A DNA stretch of 64,000 bases, from contig CAWBRV010000003.1 in NCBI GenBank assembly GCA_963791225.1, forward strand, positions 744,001 to 808,000, written 5' to 3'. The DNA comes from PALSA-612 sp963791225. GTDB lineage: Bacteria; Actinomycetota; Thermoleophilia; Gaiellales; Gaiellaceae. Under the pieces are notes generated by a model that was given only the letters and a program-made list of their open reading frames with translations, was not told the origin of the DNA and did not search any database. Position 1 is the stretch's first letter; every line of letters begins with the position of its first letter. Shown here one piece after another: positions 52,598 through 60,643 of this stretch. The position numbers and the translations under genes are program-made.

Positions 52598-53449
52598 ATC
52601 ACCGACGTCTGGATAGGCCTCGTCCTCGCGCTGATCTCGGCGCTGGCCGTCAACTGGGCGTACACGAAGGAGCACGAGGCGGCCGCGTCGCTTCCGCCGC
52701 TCAGCTTCCGTCAGCCGGTCCGGTCGGTCCGATCGCTCCTGCGCAGCCGCAGCTGGGTGATCGGCTTCGGCACCGAGACCGCGGGCTGGGTCGTCTACGT
52801 CGTGGCGCTCCGTCTGGCGCCCCTCAGCCTCGTGCAGGCAGTCAGCGCGTCCGGGATCGCCGTCCTCGCCGTGCTCACCGTGCGCGGGCACCCGAGTCGA
52901 CTCCGGCGCCACGAGCAACTCGCAGTCGTCGCCGCCGTGCTCGGGCTCGTCCTGCTGGCGATCTCCCTCGTCGGGACGACGCCCGTCTCGCACCCGCCGC
53001 GCGGCCTCGCGACGATCGTCTGGCTCGCCGCCTCCGGGGGTGCGGCGGTCGCGCTGATGGTGCTCCGGCTCGGCATCGCGCGGGCTGCTCAGCTCGGCAT
53101 CGCCGCCGGCCTTCTCTTCGCCGCGGGGGACGTGTCCGCGAAGCTCGTCTCGTTCGGCGGCATCTGGCTGCTGGCTCTCCTGTCGCTCGTGGTCGCCTAC
53201 GCGGTGGGGACGAGCGTGCTGCAGGGGGCGTTCCAGCACGGCAGCGCCCTCACCGCCGCCGGCCTGGCGACGCTAGTGACGAACGCCGTCCCGATCGCCG
53301 CGGGGTTCGTGCTCTTCGGCGAGGCACTGCCTCACGGGTTCAGCGGCGTTCTCGAGATCGCTGCCTTCGCCTCGATCGTCGCGAGCGCGGCGCTGCTCGG
53401 CCACGCCGCGGCCCGCTCGACGCCCGCGCCCGCCGATGCCCCGGCGTGA
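52598..53449 (+). CDS. EamA/DMT-type transporter, start unresolved
   Basis: Similarity to the transporter at 19952-20830 extends upstream to about 52598: IGLVLALISALAVNWAYTKE with HEAAASLPPLSFRQP parallels the relative's first helix and loop. From GTG 52757 alone the first helix would be lost. No ATG, GTG or TTG lies between the in-frame TGA near 52545 and the conserved region, so a non-standard start or an indel is implied. The rest (GTSVLQGAFQHGSALTAAGL, VTNAVPIAAGFVLFGEALPH) is intact. Substrate unknown. Confidence 0.8.
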   Translation: MTDVWIGLVLALISALAVNWAYTKEHEAAASLPPLSFRQPVRSVRSLLRSRSWVIGFGTETAGWVVYVVALRLAPLSLVQAVSASGIAVLAVLTVRGHPSRLRRHEQLAVVAAVLGLVLLAISLVGTTPVSHPPRGLATIVWLAASGGAAVALMVLRLGIARAAQLGIAAGLLFAAGDVSAKLVSFGGIWLLALLSLVVAYAVGTSVLQGAFQHGSALTAAGLATLVTNAVPIAAGFVLFGEALPHGFSGVLEIAAFASIVASAALLGHAAARSTPAPADAPA

Positions 53450-53503
53450 GCGGGCTCGACGCGGCGCCGCCGGCGTCAATCGTCACGATCCTGGCCCCGC
53501 CGG

Positions 53504-54166
53504 TCAGCCGCGGGCTGCGCGCGCCGCGAGGCTGTCCAGGTCGAGCACGGCCGTCTTCCCCCGGGTGAGTCGCACCGTGCCGCGCTTGGCCTCGGCGCTG
53601 AGGATCCGGTTCACGGTTGCGCGCGAGGTGCCGGAGAGCGCGGCCACGTCCTCCTGCGTCAGCGGGACGACGACGCTCTCACCACCGTCGCCGTAGAGCG
53701 CGGCGAGCTCGCACAGGCGGCGCAGGACGCGCGTCTCGGCGGGCACGAACAGGGCCTCGACGAGCAGCTCGCTCTGGCGGCGGAGCCGCTGCGCGAGCAG
53801 CCGGACGAGCACGTCGTTGACGGAGGGGTACTGGCGTCGGATCCGGGTGAAGTCGTCGCGGCCCACGGCCCACGTCTCGCCGGCCTCGAGCGCGATCACG
53901 CTCGTCGAACGCCTCGCGTCGGCCTCGACGAGCGCGAGCTCGCCGAAAGCGTCGCCGGCGCCCTGCACGGCGACGGTGACCATGTCGCCGGTCTGGGTCG
54001 TCACCTTGCTCGCGAAGCGGCCGTGCGCGATGAGGTGGAGCGTGTCCGCGGGGTCGCCGCCGTGGAAGACCACCTCGTTGCGTCGGAAAACGCGGCGCCT
54101 GGCCGTGGCGACGAGCCGCCGCAGCTCCGGCTCCGGGAGGTTCTCGAAGAGCTTCGTGTCGAGCAT
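53504..54166 (-). CDS. Crp/Fnr-family transcriptional regulator
   Basis: 220 residues: cyclic-nucleotide-binding beta barrel (VVFHGGDPADTLHLIAHGRF; AVQGAGDAFGELALVEADAR with RRST, the GELALxxxxxRRST phosphate cassette close to cAMP-binding Crp), dimer helix, and HTH_Crp (VPLTQEDVAALSGTSRATVN and RILSAE). The cassette suggests real cNMP binding rather than an FNR cluster; there is no N-terminal cysteine set. A perfect Crp-type palindrome lies 10 bases before its start. Confidence 0.92.
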   Translation of the reverse strand: MLDTKLFENLPEPELRRLVATARRRVFRRNEVVFHGGDPADTLHLIAHGRFASKVTTQTGDMVTVAVQGAGDAFGELALVEADARRSTSVIALEAGETWAVGRDDFTRIRRQYPSVNDVLVRLLAQRLRRQSELLVEALFVPAETRVLRRLCELAALYGDGGESVVVPLTQEDVAALSGTSRATVNRILSAEAKRGTVRLTRGKTAVLDLDSLAARAARG

Positions 54167-54175
54167 CGTGGAGAA

Positions 54176-54193
54176 GTGTGACCATCGTCACAC
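54176..54193. promoter_or_regulatory. Crp-type operator between crp and a divergent gene
   Basis: GTGTGAC-CATC-GTCACAC, i.e. TGTGA-N6-TCACA with both half-sites exact and the symmetry extended by one base on each side. It begins 10 bases upstream of the crp ATG (54166), so binding would block its own transcription, and it faces a small exported-protein gene (start 54295). Confidence 0.8.
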
Positions 54194-54294
54194 ATGCTGT
54201 GTCAAGCCGGTCGACGAGCCTGCAAGACGGCTGTGCCCCCTCCTGTCTTATGGGCATGAACGCGAACCCGACACAGGGACAGGAGGACACCACC

Positions 54295-54549
54295 ATGACC
54301 ACCGCAACGCCCATCAAGCACAGCCGGCTCGGACTCGCCGTCGCCGTCGGCGTCACCGCTCTCGGCCTCGCCGCATCCGCGCAGGCGAGGGTGCCGGTGG
54401 AGCCGGGTCCCGGTAGCCCCGTCACCCACCAGCACGTCCGCGTGCCCGCCAAGAAGCACGTCAAGCGCTCCTCGAAGCGGCTGGAGGGCGGCTTCCCCGC
54501 CGTCGCCGGCAAGCACGTGAAGAACCAGGCAGAGGCCCGGACCGAGTAG
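54295..54549 (+). CDS. Small exported basic protein
   Basis: 84 residues from ATG 54295, with AGGAGG eight bases upstream. Signal peptide SRLGLAVAVGVTALGLAASA; the mature peptide is about 55 residues and Lys/His/Val-rich (HQHVRVPAKKHVKRSSKRLE ... AGKHVKNQAEARTE). Divergent from crp and possibly Crp-controlled; ends before a perfect 12-bp terminator hairpin. No family recognised. Confidence 0.7.
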   Translation: MTTATPIKHSRLGLAVAVGVTALGLAASAQARVPVEPGPGSPVTHQHVRVPAKKHVKRSSKRLEGGFPAVAGKHVKNQAEARTE

Positions 54550-54567
54550 CCCTCCGTCCGTCCCACG

Positions 54568-54596
54568 CCCGCAGGCCCCGCCGAGGGGCCTGCGGG
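54568..54596. terminator. Strong terminator hairpin
   Basis: CCCGCAGGCCCC (54568-54579), loop GCCGA, GGGGCCTGCGGG (54585-54596): a perfect 12-bp stem but without a clear T-tract. Follows the small exported protein. Confidence 0.75.
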
Positions 54597-54684
54597 CTGG
54601 CGACACGAGATGCCCGACCACGCCACCCTCGATCCACCGCCGCGGCTAGGAACCGCGCTTGCGACCTCCTACACTTGCGTGGTC

Positions 54685-55260
54685 GTGGCCGACGACTACC
54701 TCGACCTGAAGCTCGCTGAGTTCCTGGATCGCAGCGCGGCCGAGCCTGCGCCCGGAGCCGGGTCGGCGGCCGCCGTCGCCATCGCCCTCGCGGCGTCGCT
54801 CGTCATGAAGGTGGCGCGGTGCTCGCGCGAGTCCTGGGCCGACGGCGCCGGGGTCGCGGCTCAGGCGCTCGAGCTTCGGAGCCGCTGCCCGACGCTCGCA
54901 CGGGACGACGCGGACGCATGGCAGGACGCGCTCACGGCGCTTGGAAGGCCGCGCCTCGACGGCGGAGACGTCGAGTTGCGCCGGGTCCTCGACCGCGCCG
55001 CCGACCTGCCGCTCGCGATCGCCGAGACCGGCGCGGACGTCGCCGGGCTCGCGCTGCTCGCGGCCGAGCGCGGCGACGCGAGCCTCCGCGGCGAGGCCGT
55101 CGCGGCCGCCGTCCTTGCGCATGCCGGCGTTCGCGCCGCTGCCCACCTCGTGGTCATCAACCTCGCCACCCGAGCCGAGGACGAGCGCTCGACGCGCGCC
55201 GGTAGGGCCGAGCAGGCCGCGGCCAGCGCGGCTGCAGGCGCGATCGACGGAGAGCGCTGA
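54685..55260 (+). CDS. Cyclodeaminase/cyclohydrolase (FTCD_C-like) family protein
   Basis: About 191 residues from GTG 54685 (GTG 54679 also possible); TACACT at 54670 is 9 bases before it. The start DDYLDLKLAEFLDRSAAEPA and PGAGSAAAVAIALAASLVMK V are the formiminotransferase-cyclodeaminase C-domain signature, a helical bundle acting on folate. Stand-alone versions occur in folate C1 metabolism. A longer frame to 54610 has no conserved look. Confidence 0.82.
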   Translation: MADDYLDLKLAEFLDRSAAEPAPGAGSAAAVAIALAASLVMKVARCSRESWADGAGVAAQALELRSRCPTLARDDADAWQDALTALGRPRLDGGDVELRRVLDRAADLPLAIAETGADVAGLALLAAERGDASLRGEAVAAAVLAHAGVRAAAHLVVINLATRAEDERSTRAGRAEQAAASAAAGAIDGER

Positions 55261-55263
55261 GGC

Positions 55264-55842
55264 GTGATGGCGACCGAGCGTGTCAGCTCGCGGCTCTCCG
55301 ACTCGGACCTCGTCCAGCGCTGCCGCGGGGGGAGCCCCGAGGCCTGGAACGAGCTCGTCGAGCGGTTCTCCCGCTACGTGTACGCGATTTGCGGACGCGG
55401 GTTCGGGCTCGCCGCCGAGGACGCGGAGGATGCGTTCCAGGACGTCTTCACCCGCGTCTACAGCCGGCTCGACACGCTGCGCGACGACGCCGCGATCCGG
55501 CCCTGGATCGCCCAGCTGACGCGCCGTGTCTGCCTCGACCGCCTCGCCGCCTCCGGGCACGAGCAGCCGTTCGACGAGACGGCTGACGAAGCGGTCGACC
55601 GGACCGCCGAGGAGCTCGACGACGCGTTCTCTGTCCGGGAGGCGCTCGAGGAACTCGGCGAGCCCTGCCACGAGCTGCTCGACCGGTTCTTCGCGCGCGA
55701 CGAGAGCTATCGCACGATCAGCGAGCAGCTCGATCTGCCGTCCGGAACGGTCGCCAGCAGGATCTCGCGCTGCTTGGGGAAGCTTCGTTCCGAGCTCGAG
55801 GGAAGAAAGGTCGGCGATCCGGCGTCAGGTGGCCAGCGGTGA
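55264..55842 (+). CDS. ECF-type RNA polymerase sigma factor
   Basis: 192 residues from GTG 55264 or 191 from ATG 55267. Region 2: LVQRCRGGSPEAWNELVERF, AEDAEDAFQDVFTRVYSRLD, IRPWIAQLTRRVCLDRL. Region 4: LDRFFARDESYRTISEQLDL and PSGTVASRISRCLGKLRSEL (HTH). Begins three bases after the cyclodeaminase-like gene and overlaps the following small gene (GTGA). No zinc-binding anti-sigma gene is visible. Confidence 0.92.
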   Translation: MMATERVSSRLSDSDLVQRCRGGSPEAWNELVERFSRYVYAICGRGFGLAAEDAEDAFQDVFTRVYSRLDTLRDDAAIRPWIAQLTRRVCLDRLAASGHEQPFDETADEAVDRTAEELDDAFSVREALEELGEPCHELLDRFFARDESYRTISEQLDLPSGTVASRISRCLGKLRSELEGRKVGDPASGGQR

Positions 55843-56117
55843 ACGAACCTCACGCATACGACGAAGAGCGGCTCGGCCGCCTGATCGGACTCCTGGAGCC
55901 GGCCCCAGAGGGGTGGGTCCGCGCAGCCCAGGAGATCCCGGCCTTCCGGCAGATGCTCGACGAGATCATCGCCCGGGCCGAGGCCGACCAGGCGTTCCGA
56001 GACGCTCTCATCGTCGATCTCGAGGCTGCCATCGCCGATGCCGGCTACGAGCCCGGGCCACGTGTGGTCGAGGAGCTCCGCCGGGAGATCGGACGCAGCG
56101 GAGGAGCGGAAGCGTGA
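55839..56117 (+). CDS. Small acidic helical protein coupled to the ECF sigma gene
   Basis: 92 residues from GTG 55839. All-helical, acidic: ERLGRLIGLLEPAPEGWVRA, AQEIPAFRQMLDEIIARAEA, DQAFRDALIVDLEAAIADAG, then a Glu/Arg helix. Its four-base overlap with the sigma gene suggests a partner or regulator of that sigma. No transmembrane segment or CHCC motif, so it is not a classical ZAS anti-sigma. No family recognised. Confidence 0.75.
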   Translation: MNEPHAYDEERLGRLIGLLEPAPEGWVRAAQEIPAFRQMLDEIIARAEADQAFRDALIVDLEAAIADAGYEPGPRVVEELRREIGRSGGAEA

Positions 56118-56167
56118 CGGTCGCGTCGACAAAGGGGTGGTGGACGGCCTGACCGGAGGGAGCCGTG

Positions 56168-56229
56168 TTGACGCGGGGCCCGGGACGTTCGAAAGATCAG
56201 CCGGCGCATCGCCGGCGAAACGAAAGGAG
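56168..56229 (+). promoter_or_regulatory. Candidate promoter and leader hairpin of the peptide gene
   Basis: TTGACG (56168-56173) is a good -35; AAAGAT (56192-56197), 18 bases later, is a weaker -10. A short hairpin CCGGCG-CAT-CGCCGG (56201-56215) lies in the leader, then AAAGGAG (56223-56229) eight bases before the ATG. This is one of the few genes here with a full leader and Shine-Dalgarno. Confidence 0.5.
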
Positions 56230-56237
56230 TAGTACAG

Positions 56238-56378
56238 ATGGGCAAGGACACCGAGAAGAAGGATCTCGAGCTCAACGAGAAGGCAGCTGCCGACGTCAAG
56301 GGCGGCATGAAGAAGGTCGGCTCGACCAAGTCACCGGCGATGAAGAAGCCGAACAGGAACATCAAGAAGTCGGCCTGA
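56238..56378 (+). CDS. 46-residue putative double-glycine precursor peptide
   Basis: Absent from ordinary length-filtered gene lists. Leader MGKDTEKKDLELNEKAAADV then KGG; core MKKVGSTKSPAMKKPNRNIK then KSA. Relative to the GG, hydrophobic residues at -4 (Val), -7 (Ala) and -12 (Leu) fit the GG-leader pattern cut by C39 peptidases. The predicted core is 23 residues with seven Lys, one Arg and no acidic residue or Cys, so a cationic linear peptide. Strong SD, own promoter-like region and a terminator just after. A C39-type ABC exporter is encoded 1.1 kb downstream. It could instead be an unrelated small basic protein. Confidence 0.75.
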   Translation: MGKDTEKKDLELNEKAAADVKGGMKKVGSTKSPAMKKPNRNIKKSA

Positions 56379-56397
56379 GCTCGCAGCGCTGAACCGC

Positions 56398-56433
56398 ACG
56401 ACGAGGGCTCCGCTTCGGTGGGGCCCTCGTCGT
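56398..56433 (+). terminator. Terminator after the precursor peptide
   Basis: ACGACGAGGGC (56398-56408) pairs with GCCCTCGTCGT (56423-56433) around a TTCG-containing loop. It would end most transcripts after the peptide gene, giving excess peptide mRNA over exporter mRNA if read-through is partial. Confidence 0.8.
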
Positions 56434-56506
56434 TGCGTCGCGGTCGTGACGCTCGCTTCGTCGCGCCGAGAGGGGTGATCCGGCCCGGCGTACCCGGGTC
56501 CCGTTT

Positions 56507-57457
56507 ATGGTCAGCGGCACGGACACGGTCGTGGACAGGCAGGTCGGCGAGAAGCCTCTCTTCAAGGTCGGCGAGGCCGTCTACACGTGGAACGACGTCG
56601 TCGCCCGGGCGCGGGTCACCGGCCACTGGGAAGCGCTCGAGGACGACGTTCGCGCCGGGCTTGCGGCGCTGCGCGTGCTCGATGCCCGCGGCGAGGCGCC
56701 CGACGAGGACGACGTCGAGGAGGCGGCACGTGCCTTCCGCTACGGCCGCGGGTTGCTGGCGGCTGACGAGCTCGACGCCTGGCTCGTCTCGTGCGGGCTG
56801 ACGACGCGCGCGTGGGAGGCATACCTGCGTCGCTCGCTCGCGCTCGACCTGAGCCCGGAGCCGGATGGGGTCGGCAACGTTCCGGCCGAGGAGGTCGCTG
56901 CGGGCACCTGGCCTGAGGGCATCTGCTCGGGAATGCTCGAAGGGCTCGCGAGCGAGCTGGCCACGCTCGTCGCGGTGGCCCCCGACGCCCCGGCCGACGC
57001 GCGCGACGACGAGTACGACGCCTTCTGCGCAGCCGCCGCCACGGACGCTGCGATCGCGCGCGAGATCGAGTCGAACCGCCTCGAATGGGTGCGCGTCCGG
57101 TACGACGTGGTCGCATTTACGGACGAGGACAGCGCCGCCGAGGCCGCCCTCTGCGTCCGTTCCGACGGCGACCCGCTCGTGGACGTGGCGGCGCGCATCG
57201 GCGTCGACGTCGAGGAGCGGCTCGACTGGATGGACGAGGTCGACACCGAACTGGCGTCGCGCTTCCTCGCGGCCGAGGCCGGCGATCTCGTCGGCCCAGC
57301 GCCGGCCGAGGACGGCTTCGTGATCTCGGAGCTTCACGAGAAGACGCCGCCCTCCGGCGACGACGAAGACGTGCGCACGCGCGCCGCGGATGCCGTGAGC
57401 TTCCGCGCGGCGTCGCGCGAGGTCAACGAACGGGTGACCTGGCTTGAGTCTCTCTGA
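56507..57457 (+). CDS. PpiC/SurA-like putative peptide maturation protein
   Basis: 316 residues from ATG 56507, no signal peptide or membrane segment. N-terminal helical SurA_N-like region (LFKVGEAVYTWNDVVARARV; LRVLDARGEAPDEDDVEEAA; LTTRAWEAYLRRSLAL); C-terminal part like a degenerate parvulin domain (WVRVRYDVVAFTDEDSAAEA; ASRFLAAEAGDLVGPAPAED + GFVISELHEK matches the GDL.GP...GF.I..L pattern of PpiC domains). From memory, PpiC-related proteins of this kind occur beside cyclic-nucleotide-regulated peptide exporters. Overlaps the exporter start by 14 bases. Confidence 0.72.
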   Translation: MVSGTDTVVDRQVGEKPLFKVGEAVYTWNDVVARARVTGHWEALEDDVRAGLAALRVLDARGEAPDEDDVEEAARAFRYGRGLLAADELDAWLVSCGLTTRAWEAYLRRSLALDLSPEPDGVGNVPAEEVAAGTWPEGICSGMLEGLASELATLVAVAPDAPADARDDEYDAFCAAAATDAAIAREIESNRLEWVRVRYDVVAFTDEDSAAEAALCVRSDGDPLVDVAARIGVDVEERLDWMDEVDTELASRFLAAEAGDLVGPAPAEDGFVISELHEKTPPSGDDEDVRTRAADAVSFRAASREVNERVTWLESL

Positions 57458-60400
57458 GCTGATGCCCTCCGAAGAGAGCCTCCGCGTCCTCGACGAACTG
57501 CCCGCGTTCCGGGCCATGCCGGAGGACGTCCGGCGCGTCGTCGGCGAGGCGTTCGAGCCCGTCGCCTACGACTTCGGCCAGGTGATCGTTCGCGAGGGCG
57601 ATCCGGCCGACGCGTTCTACGTCGTCGTCTCCGGCCCGGCCCGCGTCCTCAAGCGGGCGGAGAACGGGGAGGAGGTGCCGCTCAACCTGCTCGGCCGCGG
57701 CGAGAGCTTCGGCGAGATGAGCCTGCTCACCGACTCGACCCGCACCGCCACCGTCCGCGCGAGCGGGCGCGTCCACGCGCTGCGGCTCGACCGCGAGACG
57801 TTCGCCGAGATGACGCGCTGGCATCCGGCCGTACGCGCGCAGTTCGAGCGGCTCTCCGACTACCGGACGATCCAGGACTTCCTCCGGCTGCACTCGGCGT
57901 TCGCCACGCTCCCCGTCGACGGCCTGGCACTGATCGCGGCCTCGCTCGAGCCGGTCGACGTCGAGGCGGGCGAGATCGTCGTGCGCGAGGGCGACCCGCC
58001 CGGGCCGATGTACGTGATCGAGGAGGGCCGCCTGCGCGCGTTCCTCGAGCGTGACGGCCACCGCGACGACATCAACTACCTCCGCAAGGGCGACAGCTTC
58101 GGCGAGCTCTCCGTCCTCGAGGGGCGGCCGCGGACGGCGAGCGTGGAGGCGCTGACACCGAGCCGCCTGCTGCGACTCACGCCCGAGCTGTTCGCCAAGC
58201 TCCTCCACGACTACCCGGAGTTCCGGATACGGCTCGAGGAGCGCGCCGTGCAGCTCGACTCGCTCCCGGTCGCGCGCGTGCCGCTCGACTTCGCGGAGAT
58301 CCTCCCGGCCGAGACCGAGGTCGCAGCCGTCGGCCCCGACCAGGTCGAGGAGATCGAGGTCGCGCCCGTCGGCGCCGAGGCTGCCGAGGAGTTCGAGGCG
58401 AAGGACTACGGTCCGAAGCGTCGCTGGTGGCAGCGTCGCCGACGGTACCCGCACGTCTACCAGCTCGACGAGATGGACTGCGGCGCCGCCTGCCTGGGCG
58501 CGGTCACGCGCTACTTCGGCCGGCCGGTCTCGCTCCCGCGGATCCGCGAGCTCGTGCACACGTCGGTCGACGGGACGAGCCTGCTCGGGATCGCGCGCGG
58601 CGCCGAGCAGCTCGGCCTCGACGCGCGGACGGTTCGCGCCTCGAAGAGCAATCTGGACGCCCTGCCGCTGCCGGCGATCGTCCACTGGGAGGGAAACCAC
58701 TGGGTCGTGCTCTACGAGGTGGGCGAGAGCCACGTACGAGTCGGCGACCCGTCGCTCGGCATCCGCAACATCGAGCGGGCCGAGTTCGAGGAGAAGTGGA
58801 GCGGCTACGCGGCGCTGATCAGCCCGACGCCGGCCTTCGAGGAGGTGCCGAAGGCGCAGACGAACATCGCCTGGCTGAAGCCGTTCCTGCGCCCGCACCG
58901 CGGGTTGCTGTGGAAGGCGGTCGGCCTGGCGCTGATCGCGGCCGCGCTCGAGCTCGTCGTCCCGATCTTCACGCAGGTCGTCGTCGACGACGCGATCCCG
59001 AACAGCAACAAGGAGCTGCTCGTCGTCATCCTGCTCGGAATGCTCGGCGTCCTGGTCGTGATGGTCGGCGCCACGATCCTCCAGCGCTACATCTTCGCCT
59101 TCGTCGCGGTGCGGATCGACACCGAGAGCCTCGACTTCCTGACCGCGAAGCTGCTCTCGCTGCCGATGTCGTACTTCTCGACCCGGCGCACGGGCGACAT
59201 CGAGCGGCGGCTCTCGGGCGTCCGCGAGCTGCGGCAGTTCTTCATCGAGAGCGGCGTCACCGCCCTGACCGCCGTGACCCAGCTCCTCGCGGCGCTCGTG
59301 CTCATGTTCGTCTACAGCTGGCAGCTCGCGCTCGTCTACATCGCGCTCGCGCCCGTCTACGCCCTGCTGATGCGGTTCTCGTCGTCGCGCCTGCGGCCGA
59401 TGTTCGACTCGCTCGAGGAGGCGTTCGGGCGCTACGGCTCCCAGCAGATCGACTCGATCCGCGGCATCGAGACCGTCAAGGCGTCCGCGGCCGAGGAGGG
59501 GATGCGGCAGATGATGCTGACGCGCTTCTCGCAGATCGCCGACAAGGTCTTCCGCTCGGAGTTCCTGATCATGACCTATCAGGGCGCGATCCAGATGGTC
59601 ACGTTCCTCTCGCTCGCGCTGTTCCTGTTCGTCGGCGGGCTGCTCGTGATCAACGGCGACCTGTCGCTCGGCCGCTTCGTCGCCTTCAACGCCCTGATCG
59701 CGCTCGCGAACGGCCCCGTGCTGATCATGCTCTCGCTCTGGGACGAGCTGCAGTACGGGCGGATCCTGCTCGACCGGCTGAACGACGTGATCGAGCAGGA
59801 GCCCGAGCAGGGAGAGGACCGCTCCGCCCTGCGGATGGTGACGACGCTCGAAGGCGCCGTCAGGCTCCGGAACCTCGGCTTCCGCTACGGGGGCCCGGAG
59901 GCGCCCGCGATTCTCGAGGCGATCGATCTCGACGTCCCCGCCGGCACGACCGTCGCCATCGTCGGTCGCAGCGGCTCGGGCAAGACGACGCTCGTCAAGT
60001 GCCTCGCCGGCCTGCTGGAACCGACCGAGGGCAGGATCGAGCTCGACCACATCGACCTGACCACGCTCGACTACCGCAGCGTCCGCAAGCACATCGGCGT
60101 CGTGCTGCAGGAGAGCTACCTGTTCGACGACACGATCGGCCGCAACATCGCCTTCGGTGACGAACCGGAGGAATCGCGCGTGATCTGGGCGTCGAAGCTC
60201 GCGAACGCGCACGACTTCGTCGAGCGTCTTCCACTCGGCTACGACACGCGGATCGGCGAGAGCGGGCTGCGGCTCTCGGGCGGCCAGGCGCAGCGGATCG
60301 CGATCGCCCGCGCCGTCTACAACCGCCCGCCGATCCTCCTCCTCGACGAGGCGTCCTCCGCGCTCGACACCGAGTCGGAGCGCCTGGTCAAGCAGAACCT

Positions 60401-60581
60401 CGACGAGTTGCTTCGCGAGCGCACCTCGTTCGTGATCGCGCACCGGCTGAGCACGGTGCGCGACGCCGACCTTATCGTCGTGCTCGAGAAGGGCCGCCTC
60501 GTCGAGCGCGGCACGCACGCCGAACTGCTGGAGAGGCGCGGGCTCTACCACTACCTCGTCAGCCAGCAGCTCGAGAGCTAG
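57444..60581 (+). CDS. Dual cNMP-binding, C39-peptidase ABC peptide exporter
   Basis: 1,045 residues from TTG 57444 (ATG 57462 would drop six). Order: two cyclic-nucleotide-binding domains (about 20-135 and 150-265; GRGESFGEMSLLTDSTRTAT and KGDSFGELSVLEGRPRTASV, both with GE and the RTA cassette); linker; C39-like peptidase with Cys346 (DEMDCGAACLGA), His419 (WEGNHWVVLYEV) and Asp435 (VGDPSLG); six-helix ABC domain (about 485-765); ATPase with GRSGSGKTT (from Gly841), LSGGQ (from Leu944) and LLLDEASSALD (Asp968/Glu969). All catalytic residues are present. Predicted to cleave GG leaders and export peptides under cNMP control. Confidence 0.94.
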   Translation: MSLSELMPSEESLRVLDELPAFRAMPEDVRRVVGEAFEPVAYDFGQVIVREGDPADAFYVVVSGPARVLKRAENGEEVPLNLLGRGESFGEMSLLTDSTRTATVRASGRVHALRLDRETFAEMTRWHPAVRAQFERLSDYRTIQDFLRLHSAFATLPVDGLALIAASLEPVDVEAGEIVVREGDPPGPMYVIEEGRLRAFLERDGHRDDINYLRKGDSFGELSVLEGRPRTASVEALTPSRLLRLTPELFAKLLHDYPEFRIRLEERAVQLDSLPVARVPLDFAEILPAETEVAAVGPDQVEEIEVAPVGAEAAEEFEAKDYGPKRRWWQRRRRYPHVYQLDEMDCGAACLGAVTRYFGRPVSLPRIRELVHTSVDGTSLLGIARGAEQLGLDARTVRASKSNLDALPLPAIVHWEGNHWVVLYEVGESHVRVGDPSLGIRNIERAEFEEKWSGYAALISPTPAFEEVPKAQTNIAWLKPFLRPHRGLLWKAVGLALIAAALELVVPIFTQVVVDDAIPNSNKELLVVILLGMLGVLVVMVGATILQRYIFAFVAVRIDTESLDFLTAKLLSLPMSYFSTRRTGDIERRLSGVRELRQFFIESGVTALTAVTQLLAALVLMFVYSWQLALVYIALAPVYALLMRFSSSRLRPMFDSLEEAFGRYGSQQIDSIRGIETVKASAAEEGMRQMMLTRFSQIADKVFRSEFLIMTYQGAIQMVTFLSLALFLFVGGLLVINGDLSLGRFVAFNALIALANGPVLIMLSLWDELQYGRILLDRLNDVIEQEPEQGEDRSALRMVTTLEGAVRLRNLGFRYGGPEAPAILEAIDLDVPAGTTVAIVGRSGSGKTTLVKCLAGLLEPTEGRIELDHIDLTTLDYRSVRKHIGVVLQESYLFDDTIGRNIAFGDEPEESRVIWASKLANAHDFVERLPLGYDTRIGESGLRLSGGQAQRIAIARAVYNRPPILLLDEASSALDTESERLVKQNLDELLRERTSFVIAHRLSTVRDADLIVVLEKGRLVERGTHAELLERRGLYHYLVSQQLES

Positions 60582-60643
60582 CGCGTCGCCGTCATCCCTT
60601 GTGGACGATGTCCGGCGAGCGGCGTTGCCGTAAGGTGCCCGCG

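Noticed and set aside
52373..53239. 288-codon minus-strand frame
   Set aside because: Antisense to the EamA-like transporter, whose helices align with its paralogue; the minus product lacks structure.
57423..60551. 1,042-codon open frame on the minus strand opposite the exporter
   Set aside because: It is the antisense shadow of the CNB-C39-ABC gene, whose plus-strand motifs are complete; the minus product is Arg/Glu/Asp-rich filler, as expected from high-GC antisense.
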